This document shows positions 1 through 8,131 of a DNA stretch of 37,987 nt, piece after piece (positions within the stretch are counted from its first letter, which is position 1; the number at the start of each line of letters is the position of its first letter). Both the position numbers and the translations under genes were made by a program. This stretch comes from SG8-30 sp964406445. Its GTDB lineage: Bacteria; Pseudomonadota; Gammaproteobacteria; Steroidobacterales; Steroidobacteraceae. Location: assembly GCA_964406445.1 (NCBI GenBank), contig CAYORU010000033.1, forward strand, positions 1 through 37,987, written 5' to 3'. The notes beneath the pieces are model-generated. The model did not search any database, was not told the DNA's origin, and worked only from the letters and a program-made list of their open reading frames with translations.

Positions 1-2
1 CG

Positions 3-1517
3 CTGGAGCTGTTCAACCACCGCTTCATGCACGTCGCGGAGCAGATGGGCGCCGTGCTGCAGGCCACCGCGGTCTCGGTGAACATCCGCGAGCGGCTCGA
101 CTTCTCCTGCGCGGTCTTCGACGGCGCAGGCGCGCTGGTCGCGAACGCGCCGCACATGCCGGTGCACCTGGGCTCGATGGGCGCGAGCGTGCGCGCGGTG
201 ATCGCGGCGCACGGCGGCCGGATGGCCGCCGGCGATGCGTGGATGCTGAACGACCCCTTCGCGGGCGGGACGCACCTGCCGGACATCACGGTCGTCTCGC
301 CGGTCTTCGCCGGCGCCGGCCGGCCGGACTTCTACGTGGCCACGCGCGCGCACCACGCCGACATCGGCGGCATCACCCCGGGATCGATGCCGCCGGGGAG
401 CCGGCGCATCGAGGAGGAGGGCGTCCTGTTCGACGGCTTCCGGCTCGCGCGCGGCGGCGAGCTGCTGGAGGCCGAGGTTCGCGCCGCGCTCGCCGCGGCG
501 CGCTGGCCGGCCCGGAACCCGGAGCAGAACATCGCCGACCTCGCGGCCCAGCTCGCCGCCAACGCGCGCGGACGGGACGAGATCGGCCGGCTGGTGGAGG
601 CCGACGGCCTCGAGGTCGTGCGCGCCTACATGGGCCACGTGCAGGACAATGCCGAGCGCGAGGTGCGCGCGGCCATCGGTCGGCTCGCCGACGGCCGGTT
701 CCGCTACGAGATGGACGACGGCGCGGCCATCGAGGTGCGGGTCGCGGTGGACCGGCGGCGGGGCTCGGCGCGGGTCGACTTCGCCGGCACGTCGGCGCAG
801 TCGCCGGGCAACTTCAACGCGCCGCTGGCCGTCTGCCACGCAGCCGTTCTGTATGTCTTCCGCACCCTGGTCGAGGCCGACATCCCGCTGAACGAGGGTT
901 GCCTGCGCCCGCTCGAGATCCTCGTGCCGTCCGGCTCGCTGCTCAATCCGCACCCGCCCGCGGCGGTCGTCGCGGGCAACGTCGAGACTTCGCAGTGCGT
1001 GGTGGATGCGCTCTACGGCGCGCTCGGCGTGCTCGCCGCGGCACAGGGCACCATGAACAACCTCACCTTCGGCGACGCGAGCCGCCAGTACTACGAGACG
1101 ATCGCCGGCGGCGCCGGCGCCGGGCCGGGCTTCGACGGCGCGAGCGGCGTGCAGACCCACATGACCAACTCGCGCCTCACCGATCCCGAAGTGCTCGAGG
1201 CGCGCTTCCCCGTGATCCTCGAGTCCTTCGCGCTGCGCCGCGGCTCCGGCGGCGCGGGCCGCCACCGCGGCGGCGACGGCCTCGTGCGCCGCCTGCGCTT
1301 CCTCGAGCCGGTGACGGCGTCGATCCTGTCCAACCACCGGCGAGTCGCGCCGTTCGGACTGGCCGGCGGCGGGCCGGGCCGCACCGGCCGCAATCTCTGG
1401 CGCCGCCGCGACGGCCGCGAGCAGGAGCTGCCCGCCTGCGCGACGATCGAGGCCGCAGCCGGTGACACGCTTGTGATCGAGACGCCGGGGGGCGGGGGAT
1501 GGGGGAAGGGAGAGTGA
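3..1517 (+). CDS. Hydantoinase B / 5-oxoprolinase family protein, 3' part
   Basis: The reading frame is open from base 3, so the start lies left of the window. The codons before the first ATG (base 27) already encode family sequence (LELFNHRF, then MHVAEQMG). The protein matches the HyuB half of ATP-dependent 5-oxoprolinases and hydantoinases: the segment NIRERLDFSCAVFD, the block NVETSQCVVDALYGALG near residue 325, and the closing glycine-rich IETPGGGGWG. This family hydrolyses cyclic amides such as 5-oxoproline or hydantoins. The opening sequence resembles fused 5-oxoprolinases (HyuA-HyuB in one chain) more than free HyuB, so the missing part may be large; that is inference. The stop TGA (1515-1517) lies inside the first unit of the adjoining heptamer repeat, so the repeat forms the end of this gene. 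Confidence 0.9.
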   Translation: MELFNHRFMHVAEQMGAVLQATAVSVNIRERLDFSCAVFDGAGALVANAPHMPVHLGSMGASVRAVIAAHGGRMAAGDAWMLNDPFAGGTHLPDITVVSPVFAGAGRPDFYVATRAHHADIGGITPGSMPPGSRRIEEEGVLFDGFRLARGGELLEAEVRAALAAARWPARNPEQNIADLAAQLAANARGRDEIGRLVEADGLEVVRAYMGHVQDNAEREVRAAIGRLADGRFRYEMDDGAAIEVRVAVDRRRGSARVDFAGTSAQSPGNFNAPLAVCHAAVLYVFRTLVEADIPLNEGCLRPLEILVPSGSLLNPHPPAAVVAGNVETSQCVVDALYGALGVLAAAQGTMNNLTFGDASRQYYETIAGGAGAGPGFDGASGVQTHMTNSRLTDPEVLEARFPVILESFALRRGSGGAGRHRGGDGLVRRLRFLEPVTASILSNHRRVAPFGLAGGGPGRTGRNLWRRRDGREQELPACATIEAAAGDTLVIETPGGGGWGKGE

Positions 1518-1606
1518 CCGGTGACCAGTGACCGGTGATCAGCCAGAGACCGCGATCCAGGGCGCTGCCCGGTTCGGCCGATCACCGATCACCGGTCACC
1601 GATCAC
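1514..1606. repeat. Heptamer inverted element, copy A (possible two-way terminator)
   Basis: The left arm (1514-1541) is four 7-base units: GTGACCG, GTGACCA, GTGACCG, GTGATCA. The right arm (1579-1606) is four inverted units: CGATCAC, CGATCAC, CGGTCAC, CGATCAC. A 37-base centre ends in CCCGGTTCGG, which is shared with copies B and C. In minus-strand RNA the arms form a 28-bp stem with four G-U pairs; in plus-strand RNA the same positions are C-A mismatches. A T-run (1607-1611) follows the right arm, as expected of an intrinsic terminator for the plus-strand gene. The element lies between convergent genes. Confidence 0.75.
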
Positions 1607-1610
1607 TTTT

Positions 1611-3239
1611 TCATCCCTGCCCCACCACCAACGTCGGCAGCTCGTCGTCCTCCACCACGATCTCGCCCTGCGCGTGGCCGCCGTGCAGGCGGTTCGGCGT
1701 CACGGGCTTGACGCGGCTGCCGCCGGCGCGGTGGGTCAGCAGGTAGGCCTGCATCCGCCCGGCCCGGCCGGTGACGAAGCCGAACAACACGTTGACGGTG
1801 CCGCGCTCGCGCTCCAGCTCGCGGTTGATGCGCTCGTCGCAGACCACGAACCAGCGCACGCCGGCGACGGCCTCCGACTCGGCGAACGCGCCCTCCTCCT
1901 CGAGGGCGCGGAAGAACGCGCACAGCTGCGCGAAGGCCCGCCGCCAGAGCGCCGGGCCGTTCGGCTCGAACAGCATCCAGCGGGTGCCGCGCTCGACGCT
2001 GTCCTGGATCAACAGCGACAGCCGCCGCGCGCCCAGCAGCCGCAGATCCTGCGTCGCGCCCGCCCCGGCGAGCGTGCCCGCCGGCATCGCCTCGGCCTGC
2101 GGCGGGCGGATCGCCTGCAGCACGTTGACGCCGGCGGCGGCGAGCCGGGCGCGCTCGGTCTCGGTGACCACGCACAGCGGCCGCAGGCCCGGCCGAAGCG
2201 TCGCCTCGTTGGCCGCGGCAGACCAGACCTGCCCGCGGTCCGCCGCGCGGGCCAGCATGCCGGCCACCGCGCCGCAGGGCGCGAAGGACTCGAAGCGGCC
2301 GCGCAGCCTGTCGTGGGCGAGCAGCCGCGGGAAGTACATGAAGGCGCTGTCGCTCGCCAATGGCCAATCGCGCATCGCGGCGATGGCGTCCGCCGCGGTC
2401 TGCCAGGCGGAAGGCGGGTCGACGACGAGGAGCGCGCGCCGGTCGCGGCAGTAGCGGTGCGCCACGAGCAGGGCGCTCGGGCCGAGGTCGGCGTCGCGGG
2501 CGAGCGGCGGGATGCAGAGGAAGTTGAACGACTCGGCGGCGGCGAGCGCGAACAGGCCGGTGCCTCCGGCGGCGGAGCCTATGACGTCGTAGTCGGTCAG
2601 GGGCCCGCCGTCGTCGCCGTCCGGGTTGGAGAGCACGTAGCCGGCGAGCCCCGCGCGGCCGGCGGCCGGCACGATGTCGGGACGCGTGGCCGGCGCCGGC
2701 CCCGCGACGCGCACCAGCTGGCTGGCGGCCAGCGCCGCCGCCACGTGCCGGGACGATTCCGGGTCGGCCGACAACCGGCGGTAGATCTCCTGGTCCTCGA
2801 TGTGCTCCGAGCCGGGCGCCCGGACCCGCTGCACGACGAGGTTGAACCGGTCGGTCTCGTTCTCGCCGATGCCGTCGTAGTCGACGGCCGCGCGCAGGAA
2901 CTCGCGCGTCCCGGGCTGCAGGGCCACGAGGCGCAGCACCTCGCGCCCGGCCGGCAGTTCGAGGGTGCAGGGACGCGCGTCGTTGGCGACCCTCACCACG
3001 ATGGCCGTGACGCCGCCGCTTTCGAAGAACTGCTCGACGGCGTAGGACAGCGTGCTCGGCTGCCAGAGGCCGCCGAACACGCGCTGGTAGTCGGCGTAAC
3101 CGCGGAGCGTGACGGGGTGGTTCAGGGGACCGCGCAGCGCCCGGCCGACGAAGGCGGTGATGGCGACGGGCGCACGCGCAATGGACTGCCCGGCGCCCAC
3201 TTCCTCGTGGACTCTTATTCCGGTGTGTCTTTCTGCCAC
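1611..3239 (-). CDS. Contractile tail sheath family protein (orphan)
   Basis: This 542-residue protein has the layout of phage and contractile-injection-system sheath proteins. The N-terminal segment runs GIRVHEEVGAG, then ITAFVGRALRGPLNHP, FGGLW and the block AVEQFFESGGVTAIVVRVA. The C-terminal core includes LLIQDSVERGTRWMLFEPNGPALW and WFVVCDERINRELERERGTVNV. Sheath subunits polymerise around an inner tube and contract to drive it through a membrane. No tube, baseplate, spike or ATPase gene lies nearby; the neighbours are an oxoprolinase, a small basic protein and a glycosyltransferase. The last 50 or so residues (polar, ending VVEDDELPTLVVGQG) are not the usual sheath end. The start is GTG at 3239, with GGGGAG six bases upstream. 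The family call is firm; the biological role is unknown. Confidence 0.85.
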   Translation of the reverse strand: MAERHTGIRVHEEVGAGQSIARAPVAITAFVGRALRGPLNHPVTLRGYADYQRVFGGLWQPSTLSYAVEQFFESGGVTAIVVRVANDARPCTLELPAGREVLRLVALQPGTREFLRAAVDYDGIGENETDRFNLVVQRVRAPGSEHIEDQEIYRRLSADPESSRHVAAALAASQLVRVAGPAPATRPDIVPAAGRAGLAGYVLSNPDGDDGGPLTDYDVIGSAAGGTGLFALAAAESFNFLCIPPLARDADLGPSALLVAHRYCRDRRALLVVDPPSAWQTAADAIAAMRDWPLASDSAFMYFPRLLAHDRLRGRFESFAPCGAVAGMLARAADRGQVWSAAANEATLRPGLRPLCVVTETERARLAAAGVNVLQAIRPPQAEAMPAGTLAGAGATQDLRLLGARRLSLLIQDSVERGTRWMLFEPNGPALWRRAFAQLCAFFRALEEEGAFAESEAVAGVRWFVVCDERINRELERERGTVNVLFGFVTGRAGRMQAYLLTHRAGGSRVKPVTPNRLHGGHAQGEIVVEDDELPTLVVGQG

Positions 3240-3299
3240 CGGTCGCTCCCCTGTGCCCGCGCAAGCCTATCACAAGGCCGGCGTGCGGACGCGCGGGCG

Positions 3300-3512
3300 T
3301 CAGCGATTGGTCTTGCGCCGGCCGCGGCCCGGCGGCCGCGGTGGCGGCGAACCGCGCGACGGCGCGGCCTCGCCGGCGCCGGCGCGGCGCTCCGCCGCGC
3401 GCAGCGCCTGCTCGCGGCGCGCCGCTTCGGCCTCGTCGCGCTTGCGGGCGACCTCCTCGATCATGACCTTGAGCCAGTCGGAGCTCGCGGGCTTCTGGGA
3501 TGCTGCAGTCAT
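3300..3512 (-). CDS. Small basic hypothetical protein
   Basis: A 70-residue frame in the gap between the glycosyltransferase and the sheath gene. The first 40 residues look like a real protein (SDWLKVMIEEVARKRDEAEAARREQ) and are predicted to be a charged helix. The remainder is Pro/Arg/Gly-rich and probably disordered, ending GRGRRKTNR. No known family was recognised. It is co-directional with the sheath gene 60 bases downstream, so the two may be transcribed together. I see no strong ribosome binding site. It could be a chance frame in GC-rich DNA, but no other frame explains the region. Confidence 0.5.
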   Translation of the reverse strand: MTAASQKPASSDWLKVMIEEVARKRDEAEAARREQALRAAERRAGAGEAAPSRGSPPPRPPGRGRRKTNR

Positions 3513-3543
3513 CGCGAGAGTCTAGCGCGCGCCGGCCCTCGCG

Positions 3544-4737
3544 TCAGGCGGCAAGCGCCCGAGCGTCGCCGCCGGCACGGCCGGCAACGGTGTCGTACAG
3601 CCTCGCGAGACGGGCCGCGAGCGCGTCGGCGGACCAGCGCGCCGCCGTCTCGCGGCCGCCCTCGCCGAGCCGGGCCGCGAGCGCCGGGTCGCCGAGCACG
3701 GCGAGCGCCGCGCGCGCGAATGCCTGCTCGTCCTCCTCGACGACGACGGCGCCGGCGGCGTCCTCGAGGACCTCCGCCGTGCCGAGCACCGCCGTGGACA
3801 CGACCGGTACGCCGAGCGCCATCGCCTCGAGCAGCACGAGGCCCTGGGTCTCGGTGCGCGATGCGAACACGAACGCGTCCGCGGCCCGGTAGCAGTCGAG
3901 CAGCGCGCCGCCGCGGTCGAGGTAGCCGGCCCAGCGCACGGCCTCGCCGACGCCGAGCTCGCGCGCGAGGCGGCGCAGGTGGCCCGAGGCCGGGCCCTCG
4001 CCGGCGATCACGAGCAGCGTCTCGGGCCGCGCGGCGCGGACACGGGCGAACATGCGCAGCACGAAGTCGATGTTCTTCTCGAAGGCCACCCGGCCGATGT
4101 GCGCGAGCACCGGCCGATCCGGCTCGATGCCGAGCGAGGCGCGAAAGCGCGCCCGGTCGCCGCCGCGGAACCGCTCGAGCTCGAGGCCCGTCGGGACGAC
4201 CTCGGCCGGCACCTCGACGCCGTAGCGGCGCAGCACCTCGAGCATCGCGCGCGAGGGCACGACCAGCGCGTCGAGGGCCGCGCACTGGCTCACCGTCAGG
4301 CGCCTCGCGGCGAGCCGCAGCAGCCCCGCCGGCAGGAACGGCAGGTAGTGGTGGAAGTACTCCTCGAAGTAGGTGTGGTAGGTCTCGACCACCGGCAAGC
4401 CGAGCTCGCGGGCGAGCCGCGTGCCGGCGTAATGGGCGAGGAACGGCGTGTGGACGTGGATGACGTCGAACGGCCGCTGGGCGGCGAGCCGCCGGCCGGC
4501 CTCGAGCAGGCTGCGAAACCGCATCAGGCGGTCCTCCGGATCGCGCGGCACGGCCCGTCCGGGCACGCGCACGATGCCGGGCTCGACCGGGGCGCCGGGC
4601 GCGTACTGCGGCGCGACCAGGGAGACCTCGTGGCCGAGCCGCTCGAGGCTCGACCGGAACGTCTGGATCGAGGTCGACACGCCGTTGACGCGCGGGAAGT
4701 ACACGTCCGACAGCTTGAGGATGCGCAAGGCACGCAC
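3544..4737 (-). CDS. Glycosyltransferase, family GT4 (GT-B fold)
   Basis: A 397-residue retaining glycosyltransferase. The N-terminal acceptor domain starts RILKLSDVYFPRVNGVSTSI, the glycine-containing loop typical of the MgtA/PimB-like group, followed by FDVIHVHTPFLAHYAG. The donor domain has VLAHIGRVAFEKNIDFVLRMF and the EX7E-type sugar-nucleotide site in ASRTETQGLVLLEAMALGVPVV. Related enzymes transfer a hexose from a nucleotide sugar to a lipid such as diacylglycerol, or build glycans, at the cytoplasmic face of the membrane. The substrate cannot be told from sequence. The start is GTG at 4737; a TTG four codons later is an alternative. It stands alone rather than in a polysaccharide cluster. 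Confidence 0.88.
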   Translation of the reverse strand: MRALRILKLSDVYFPRVNGVSTSIQTFRSSLERLGHEVSLVAPQYAPGAPVEPGIVRVPGRAVPRDPEDRLMRFRSLLEAGRRLAAQRPFDVIHVHTPFLAHYAGTRLARELGLPVVETYHTYFEEYFHHYLPFLPAGLLRLAARRLTVSQCAALDALVVPSRAMLEVLRRYGVEVPAEVVPTGLELERFRGGDRARFRASLGIEPDRPVLAHIGRVAFEKNIDFVLRMFARVRAARPETLLVIAGEGPASGHLRRLARELGVGEAVRWAGYLDRGGALLDCYRAADAFVFASRTETQGLVLLEAMALGVPVVSTAVLGTAEVLEDAAGAVVVEEDEQAFARAALAVLGDPALAARLGEGGRETAARWSADALAARLARLYDTVAGRAGGDARALAA

Positions 4738-4817
4738 CGCGGGACGCGACCGGGAAGCGCCGGCCTTGGGGGTAGCGAGCCTAGCGGCGCGGCGTTACGC
4801 GCCGATGACAGCCGGAG

Positions 4818-6029
4818 TCAGGGCGCGGCGCCCGGGGCGGCGCCCGCCGCCTCGCGTTCCGCGAGCACTTCGCGGAAGCGCTCCTCGCCGGCGTACTGGT
4901 CCTCGCTGCCGTCCCAGGTGGCGCCCGCCGGCAGCGCGTTACGCACGCGCGGCGCGGCGGTGACGAGCTGCACCTCGGATTGCTCGCGGCCGCGGGTCGC
5001 CGCGACCGGGAGGCCGGTCGGCCGCGTGGCCGCCACCTGCGCCGCCTCCCAGTTGACCGCGGCCTCGCCCGCCGCGATGCGCTTCCAGGTGGCCGACTTC
5101 GACCGCAGGCCTTTCTTGCGCAGCGCCCTGGGCCCCTGCGACCAGTCGCGCTCGTCGTCCTCCATGACGTCGTAGGCCTGCACGTACAGCGTCTCGCCCT
5201 CCCAGCCGAGCAGGAAGGGCTGGTTGACGATGGTCACCCGCGTGCCGACGGGCGTCAGCCCGAAGACCTGCTCGATGTCCTCGGGGTAGAGGCGGATGCA
5301 GCCGGCGCTCGCGCGCATGCCGACGTTGTAGGGCTTGTTGGTGCCGTGGATCAGGTAGGTGGGCCAGCCCAGGCGCATGGCGTGGCGACCGAGCGGGTTG
5401 TCCGGGCCCGGCGGCACCTTCGGCGGCAGCGGGTCGCCGTTCTTCTCGTGCTCGCGGCGCACCGACAGCGGCGGCGTCCAGGTCGGGTCCTTGGTCTTCT
5501 GCGTGATCTTCGTTCGCCCCTCGGGCGTTTGCCAGCCGACCTTGCCGATGCCGATCGGGTGCGTCAGCACTTCCTGCGGCGCGTCCTTGGACTTGCGCGG
5601 CAGGTAGTAGAAGAGGCGCATCGCCGGCAGGTTGATGACGATCCCCTCGCGCGGCGCGTCCGGCAGCACGAAGCGGGTCGGCAGCACGACCTCGGTGCCC
5701 TCGCCGGGCAGCCACGGGTCGACGCCCGGATTGGCGCGGAGGATCTCCTCGTAGCCCACGTTGAAGCGCCGCGCGATGTCGGGGAGCGTGTCCTCGTGCC
5801 GGGCCACGGTCACCTGCACGCGGCCGACCACATCCTGGCCCGGCGCCAGCGTGAAGCGGTGGGTGGCCTCGGCGAGCGGGAGCTCGGGTTTCGGCGGCGG
5901 CGTCGGCGGGGCCGGCGGCGGCGCCTTGCGCCACAGCGACTCGAAGGGCGTGCAGGCCGACAGCAGCGCGGCGAGGACCGCGACCACCGGCGTCCGGGCC
6001 AGTCGGAGGGGGAGCTTCTGCGGCTGCAT
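4818..6029 (-). CDS. L,D-transpeptidase (YkuD) lipoprotein with LysM-like region
   Basis: The 403-residue protein starts MQPQKLPLRL and has a hydrophobic segment ending in the lipobox LLSAC (Cys26), so it should be a lipoprotein. A proline-rich linker follows (residues 36-50), then a LysM-like region (about 70-120; DTLPDIARRFNVGYEEILRANPG). The YkuD catalytic domain (about 128-275) has the motif HGT at 228-230 and SAGCIR at 241-246, with Cys244 the nucleophile. These enzymes form 3-3 crosslinks in peptidoglycan or attach lipoproteins to it, as the YbiS/ErfK group does. A long C-terminal tail of about 120 residues follows. I preferred this ATG because it starts the signal peptide; an in-frame start at 6092 would add 21 atypical residues. 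No Shine-Dalgarno sequence is visible. Confidence 0.9.
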   Translation of the reverse strand: MQPQKLPLRLARTPVVAVLAALLSACTPFESLWRKAPPPAPPTPPPKPELPLAEATHRFTLAPGQDVVGRVQVTVARHEDTLPDIARRFNVGYEEILRANPGVDPWLPGEGTEVVLPTRFVLPDAPREGIVINLPAMRLFYYLPRKSKDAPQEVLTHPIGIGKVGWQTPEGRTKITQKTKDPTWTPPLSVRREHEKNGDPLPPKVPPGPDNPLGRHAMRLGWPTYLIHGTNKPYNVGMRASAGCIRLYPEDIEQVFGLTPVGTRVTIVNQPFLLGWEGETLYVQAYDVMEDDERDWSQGPRALRKKGLRSKSATWKRIAAGEAAVNWEAAQVAATRPTGLPVAATRGREQSEVQLVTAAPRVRNALPAGATWDGSEDQYAGEERFREVLAEREAAGAAPGAAP

Positions 6030-6035
6030 GGGCGG

Positions 6036-6064
6036 ATTATGACACCGCCGGCCCGCGAGGTCCG
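6036..6064 (-). promoter_or_regulatory. Possible promoter giving a near-leaderless L,D-transpeptidase mRNA
   Basis: On the minus strand, CATAAT (6036-6041) matches 5 of 6 bases of the -10 consensus. CGGACC lies 17 bases upstream as a weak -35. The -10 box ends only seven bases from the ATG of the gene at 4818-6029, so transcription would start at or next to the start codon. No Shine-Dalgarno sequence is present between them. Prediction by eye only. Confidence 0.3.
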
Positions 6065-6095
6065 TTCCGGGGGCGTCCGCCACGGGCGACACCCC

Positions 6096-6596
6096 TCAGT
6101 CGAGGACCGTCGGGCGGTCCGGCAGGCCCTCCGGCCGGGGCCCGTCCGCCGGCAGGTGCTCGGCGAGCAGATTGCCCGCGGCCGCGATGCCTTCGAGCGC
6201 GCCGGCCTCGAACTCGCCGGCGGCGAAGCGCTCGCGCATCTGGCCCGCGATCGCTTCCCACCCGGCCGCGGGGACGTGCCGCGCGATGCCCCGGTCGGCG
6301 ACGATCTCGACGGCGTGGTCGGCGAGCAGCACGTAGACCAGGACGCCGCCGTTCGTTTCCGTGTCCCACACCCGGAGCGCGGAGAACACCTCGAGCGCGC
6401 GCTCGCGCGGCGGCTGGTCGCGCCACAGGGCGGGCCAGTCGAGTTCCGCCTCGATGGCGAACCGCAGCTCGCCGCGGTGGCGCTGTTCGCTGGCGTGCAC
6501 CGCCCGCTCGATCGCGTCGAGCGTCCGTTCCGGGAACGCGCGGCGCAGGCCGCGGCGGGTCTGCAGGACGTGCCGCAGGGCGCGCCGAAGATCCAT
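6096..6596 (-). CDS. TPM-domain protein without signal peptide
   Basis: A 166-residue protein of the TPM (TLP18.3/Psb32/MOLO-1) fold. Typical segments are AIERAVHASEQRHRGELRFAIEAEL, the block ALEVFSALRVWDTETNGGVLVYVLLADHAVEIVADRGIARHV, and a closing helix. It has no signal peptide or membrane segment. It is the third gene of a LemA / TPM-membrane / TPM operon, an arrangement found in many proteobacteria; the molecular role of these proteins is poorly defined. The ATG at 6596 overlaps the upstream stop by one base (TGATG), which favours it over the two in-frame GTG codons just upstream and suggests translational coupling. Confidence 0.88.
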   Translation of the reverse strand: MDLRRALRHVLQTRRGLRRAFPERTLDAIERAVHASEQRHRGELRFAIEAELDWPALWRDQPPRERALEVFSALRVWDTETNGGVLVYVLLADHAVEIVADRGIARHVPAAGWEAIAGQMRERFAAGEFEAGALEGIAAAGNLLAEHLPADGPRPEGLPDRPTVLD

Positions 6597-7477
6597 CACC
6601 ACCGCCCCGAGGCGCCACCGCCCCCGAATCCGCCGCCGCCGCCGCCGAAGCCGCCGCCCCCGAACCCGCCGCCGCCGATCGAGCCCCAGCCGCCGCGCCC
6701 GCCCCGGCCGCCGGACGACCAGCTGCCGCGCGGCAGCCCGCCGGCCAGCGCGACGACGAAGGTGACGATGGCCGCAAACACGGCGATCGGCAGGGCATGC
6801 GACAGGAACCAGGTGATTGCCCCGGCGAGTCCGCCGGTCGCCGCCGCGCCCGCCGGACGCCCGAGCACGGCGCGCAGCAGCCCGCCGCCGACGACCGCGA
6901 AGATGAGCAGCAACGGCAGCAGCGGCTCGATTCCCGAGGCCTGCGAGCGCCAGCCAGGATCCGGCTCGGGCAGCGGCTCGCCCTCGACCACCCGCTGGAT
7001 CGCGGCCAGGCCCGCGTCGAGACCGCCGTGGTAGTCGCCGTTCCTGAAGTGCGGCGTGATCACGTCGGCGACGATGCGCTTGGCGACGGCGTCGGGCAGC
7101 GCGCCTTCGAGCCCATAGCCGACCTCGAGCCGCAGCGTGCGGTCCTCGGCAGCGACCACGAGCAATACGCCGTCGTCCACGCCCTTGCGGCCGAGCTGCC
7201 AGGCCTCGGCGACGCGGATCGAGAAAGACTCGATGTCCTCGGGCTGCGTCGTCGGGACGGTCAGGATCGCGACCTGGCTGCCCTTGGCCGCCTCGAACTC
7301 GGCGAGGCGCTGCTCGAGCGCGTCGCGCTGCCCGGGCGCCAGCAGGCCGGCCTGGTCGGTGACGCGACGCTCGAGCGGCGGCACCGCGACCTCCGCGCGC
7401 GCCGCCGCCGAGAGGGCGCCGGCGGCCAGCACGAGGCAGGCGGCGAGCGCCCGCGCGCCGGCCGTGGCGGGCGTCAT
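6596..7477 (-). CDS. TPM-domain membrane protein, YgcG type
   Basis: A 293-residue exported protein. The signal peptide ends near ARAEV (residue 29). The TPM domain spans about 35-165 (VTDQAGLLAPGQRDALEQRLAEFEAAKGSQVAILTVPTT; later DDGVLLVVAAEDRTLRLEVGYGLEGALPD). Two hydrophobic segments follow at about 184-205 and 222-247. The last 40 residues are almost pure glycine with serine and phenylalanine, the hallmark of YgcG-type proteins. It lies between lemA (13-base gap) and a second TPM gene (1-base overlap), so the three form one transcription unit. The domain probably sits in the periplasm. A role in envelope maintenance is inference from the gene order. Confidence 0.92.
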   Translation of the reverse strand: MTPATAGARALAACLVLAAGALSAAARAEVAVPPLERRVTDQAGLLAPGQRDALEQRLAEFEAAKGSQVAILTVPTTQPEDIESFSIRVAEAWQLGRKGVDDGVLLVVAAEDRTLRLEVGYGLEGALPDAVAKRIVADVITPHFRNGDYHGGLDAGLAAIQRVVEGEPLPEPDPGWRSQASGIEPLLPLLLIFAVVGGGLLRAVLGRPAGAAATGGLAGAITWFLSHALPIAVFAAIVTFVVALAGGLPRGSWSSGGRGGRGGWGSIGGGGFGGGGFGGGGGGFGGGGASGRW

Positions 7478-7490
7478 CCGCGGCCGCGGG

Positions 7491-8093
7491 TCACGACGCC
7501 GGCGCCCCGGCCGGCTGGCTGAAATCCACCTCCGGCGGCCGGGACAGCGCAGCCTCGTTCTCCACGGTGAAGTTGGGCTTCACGTCGTGGCCGAAGACCA
7601 TCGCGGTCAGGTTGGTGGGAAACCTTCGCACGGTGCCGTTGTACTCCTGCACCGACTGGATGTAGCGGTTGCGCGCGACGGTGATGCGGTTCTCGGTGCC
7701 CTCGAGCTGGGCCTGCAGGTCGCGGAAGTTCTGGTCGGACTTGAGTTCGGGGTAGGCCTCGACAGTGACCAGCAGCCGGGACAGCGCCCCCGACAGCTCG
7801 CCCTGCGCTGCCTGGAAGGCGGCGAGCGACCCGGGGTCCGCCGCATTCACCTCGATCTGGCTCGCGCGCGCGCGCGCCTCGGTGACGCGGGTCAGCACCT
7901 CCTGCTCCTGGGCCGCGAAGCCCTTGACCGTGGCGACGAGGTTCGGCACGAGGTCGGCGCGTCGCTGGTACTGGTTCAGCACCTCGGACCAGGCGGCCTT
8001 CACCTGCTCGTCCTGGGTCTGGAGCGTGTTGTAGCCGCAGCCGCTCAGGGCCGCCGCCGTGAGCAGCACCGTGGGGATCTTCCATGGGCGCAT
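7491..8093 (-). CDS. lemA: LemA family protein
   Basis: A 200-residue LemA protein. An N-terminal hydrophobic segment ends in a lipobox-like LSGCGYN (Cys about 19). The four-helix LemA core follows: VKAAWSEVLNQYQRRADLVPNLVATVKGFAAQEQEVLTRVTEARARA, then LVTVEAYPELKSDQNFRDLQAQLEGTENRITVARNRYIQSVQEYN. The ending FPTNLTAMVFGHDVKPNF is also typical. LemA proteins are membrane-anchored helical bundles of unclear function, usually encoded next to TPM proteins as here. Although the open frame runs far upstream, the family alignment and the signal peptide fix the ATG at 8093. It is 38 bases downstream of the M13 peptidase and may be co-transcribed with it. Confidence 0.94.
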   Translation of the reverse strand: MRPWKIPTVLLTAAALSGCGYNTLQTQDEQVKAAWSEVLNQYQRRADLVPNLVATVKGFAAQEQEVLTRVTEARARASQIEVNAADPGSLAAFQAAQGELSGALSRLLVTVEAYPELKSDQNFRDLQAQLEGTENRITVARNRYIQSVQEYNGTVRRFPTNLTAMVFGHDVKPNFTVENEAALSRPPEVDFSQPAGAPAS

Positions 8094-8131
8094 CGCGAAA
8101 CCTCCGTGGAGCCGGGCCGCAGGCCCGGCGC

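Noticed and set aside
1514..1606. Reading the 7-base repeats as a CRISPR array
   Set aside because: Units are 7 bases, directly adjacent, and inverted around a centre; there are no spacers of constant length and no cas genes.
1611..3239. Prophage or tailocin island around the sheath gene
   Set aside because: No tube, baseplate, capsid, lysis, integrase or regulatory genes accompany it, and no attachment-like repeats flank it.
1674..4463. Long plus-strand open frame across the sheath and glycosyltransferase genes
   Set aside because: It is Arg/Ala/Gly-rich without any family match and lies opposite two recognisable genes; a by-product of high GC content.
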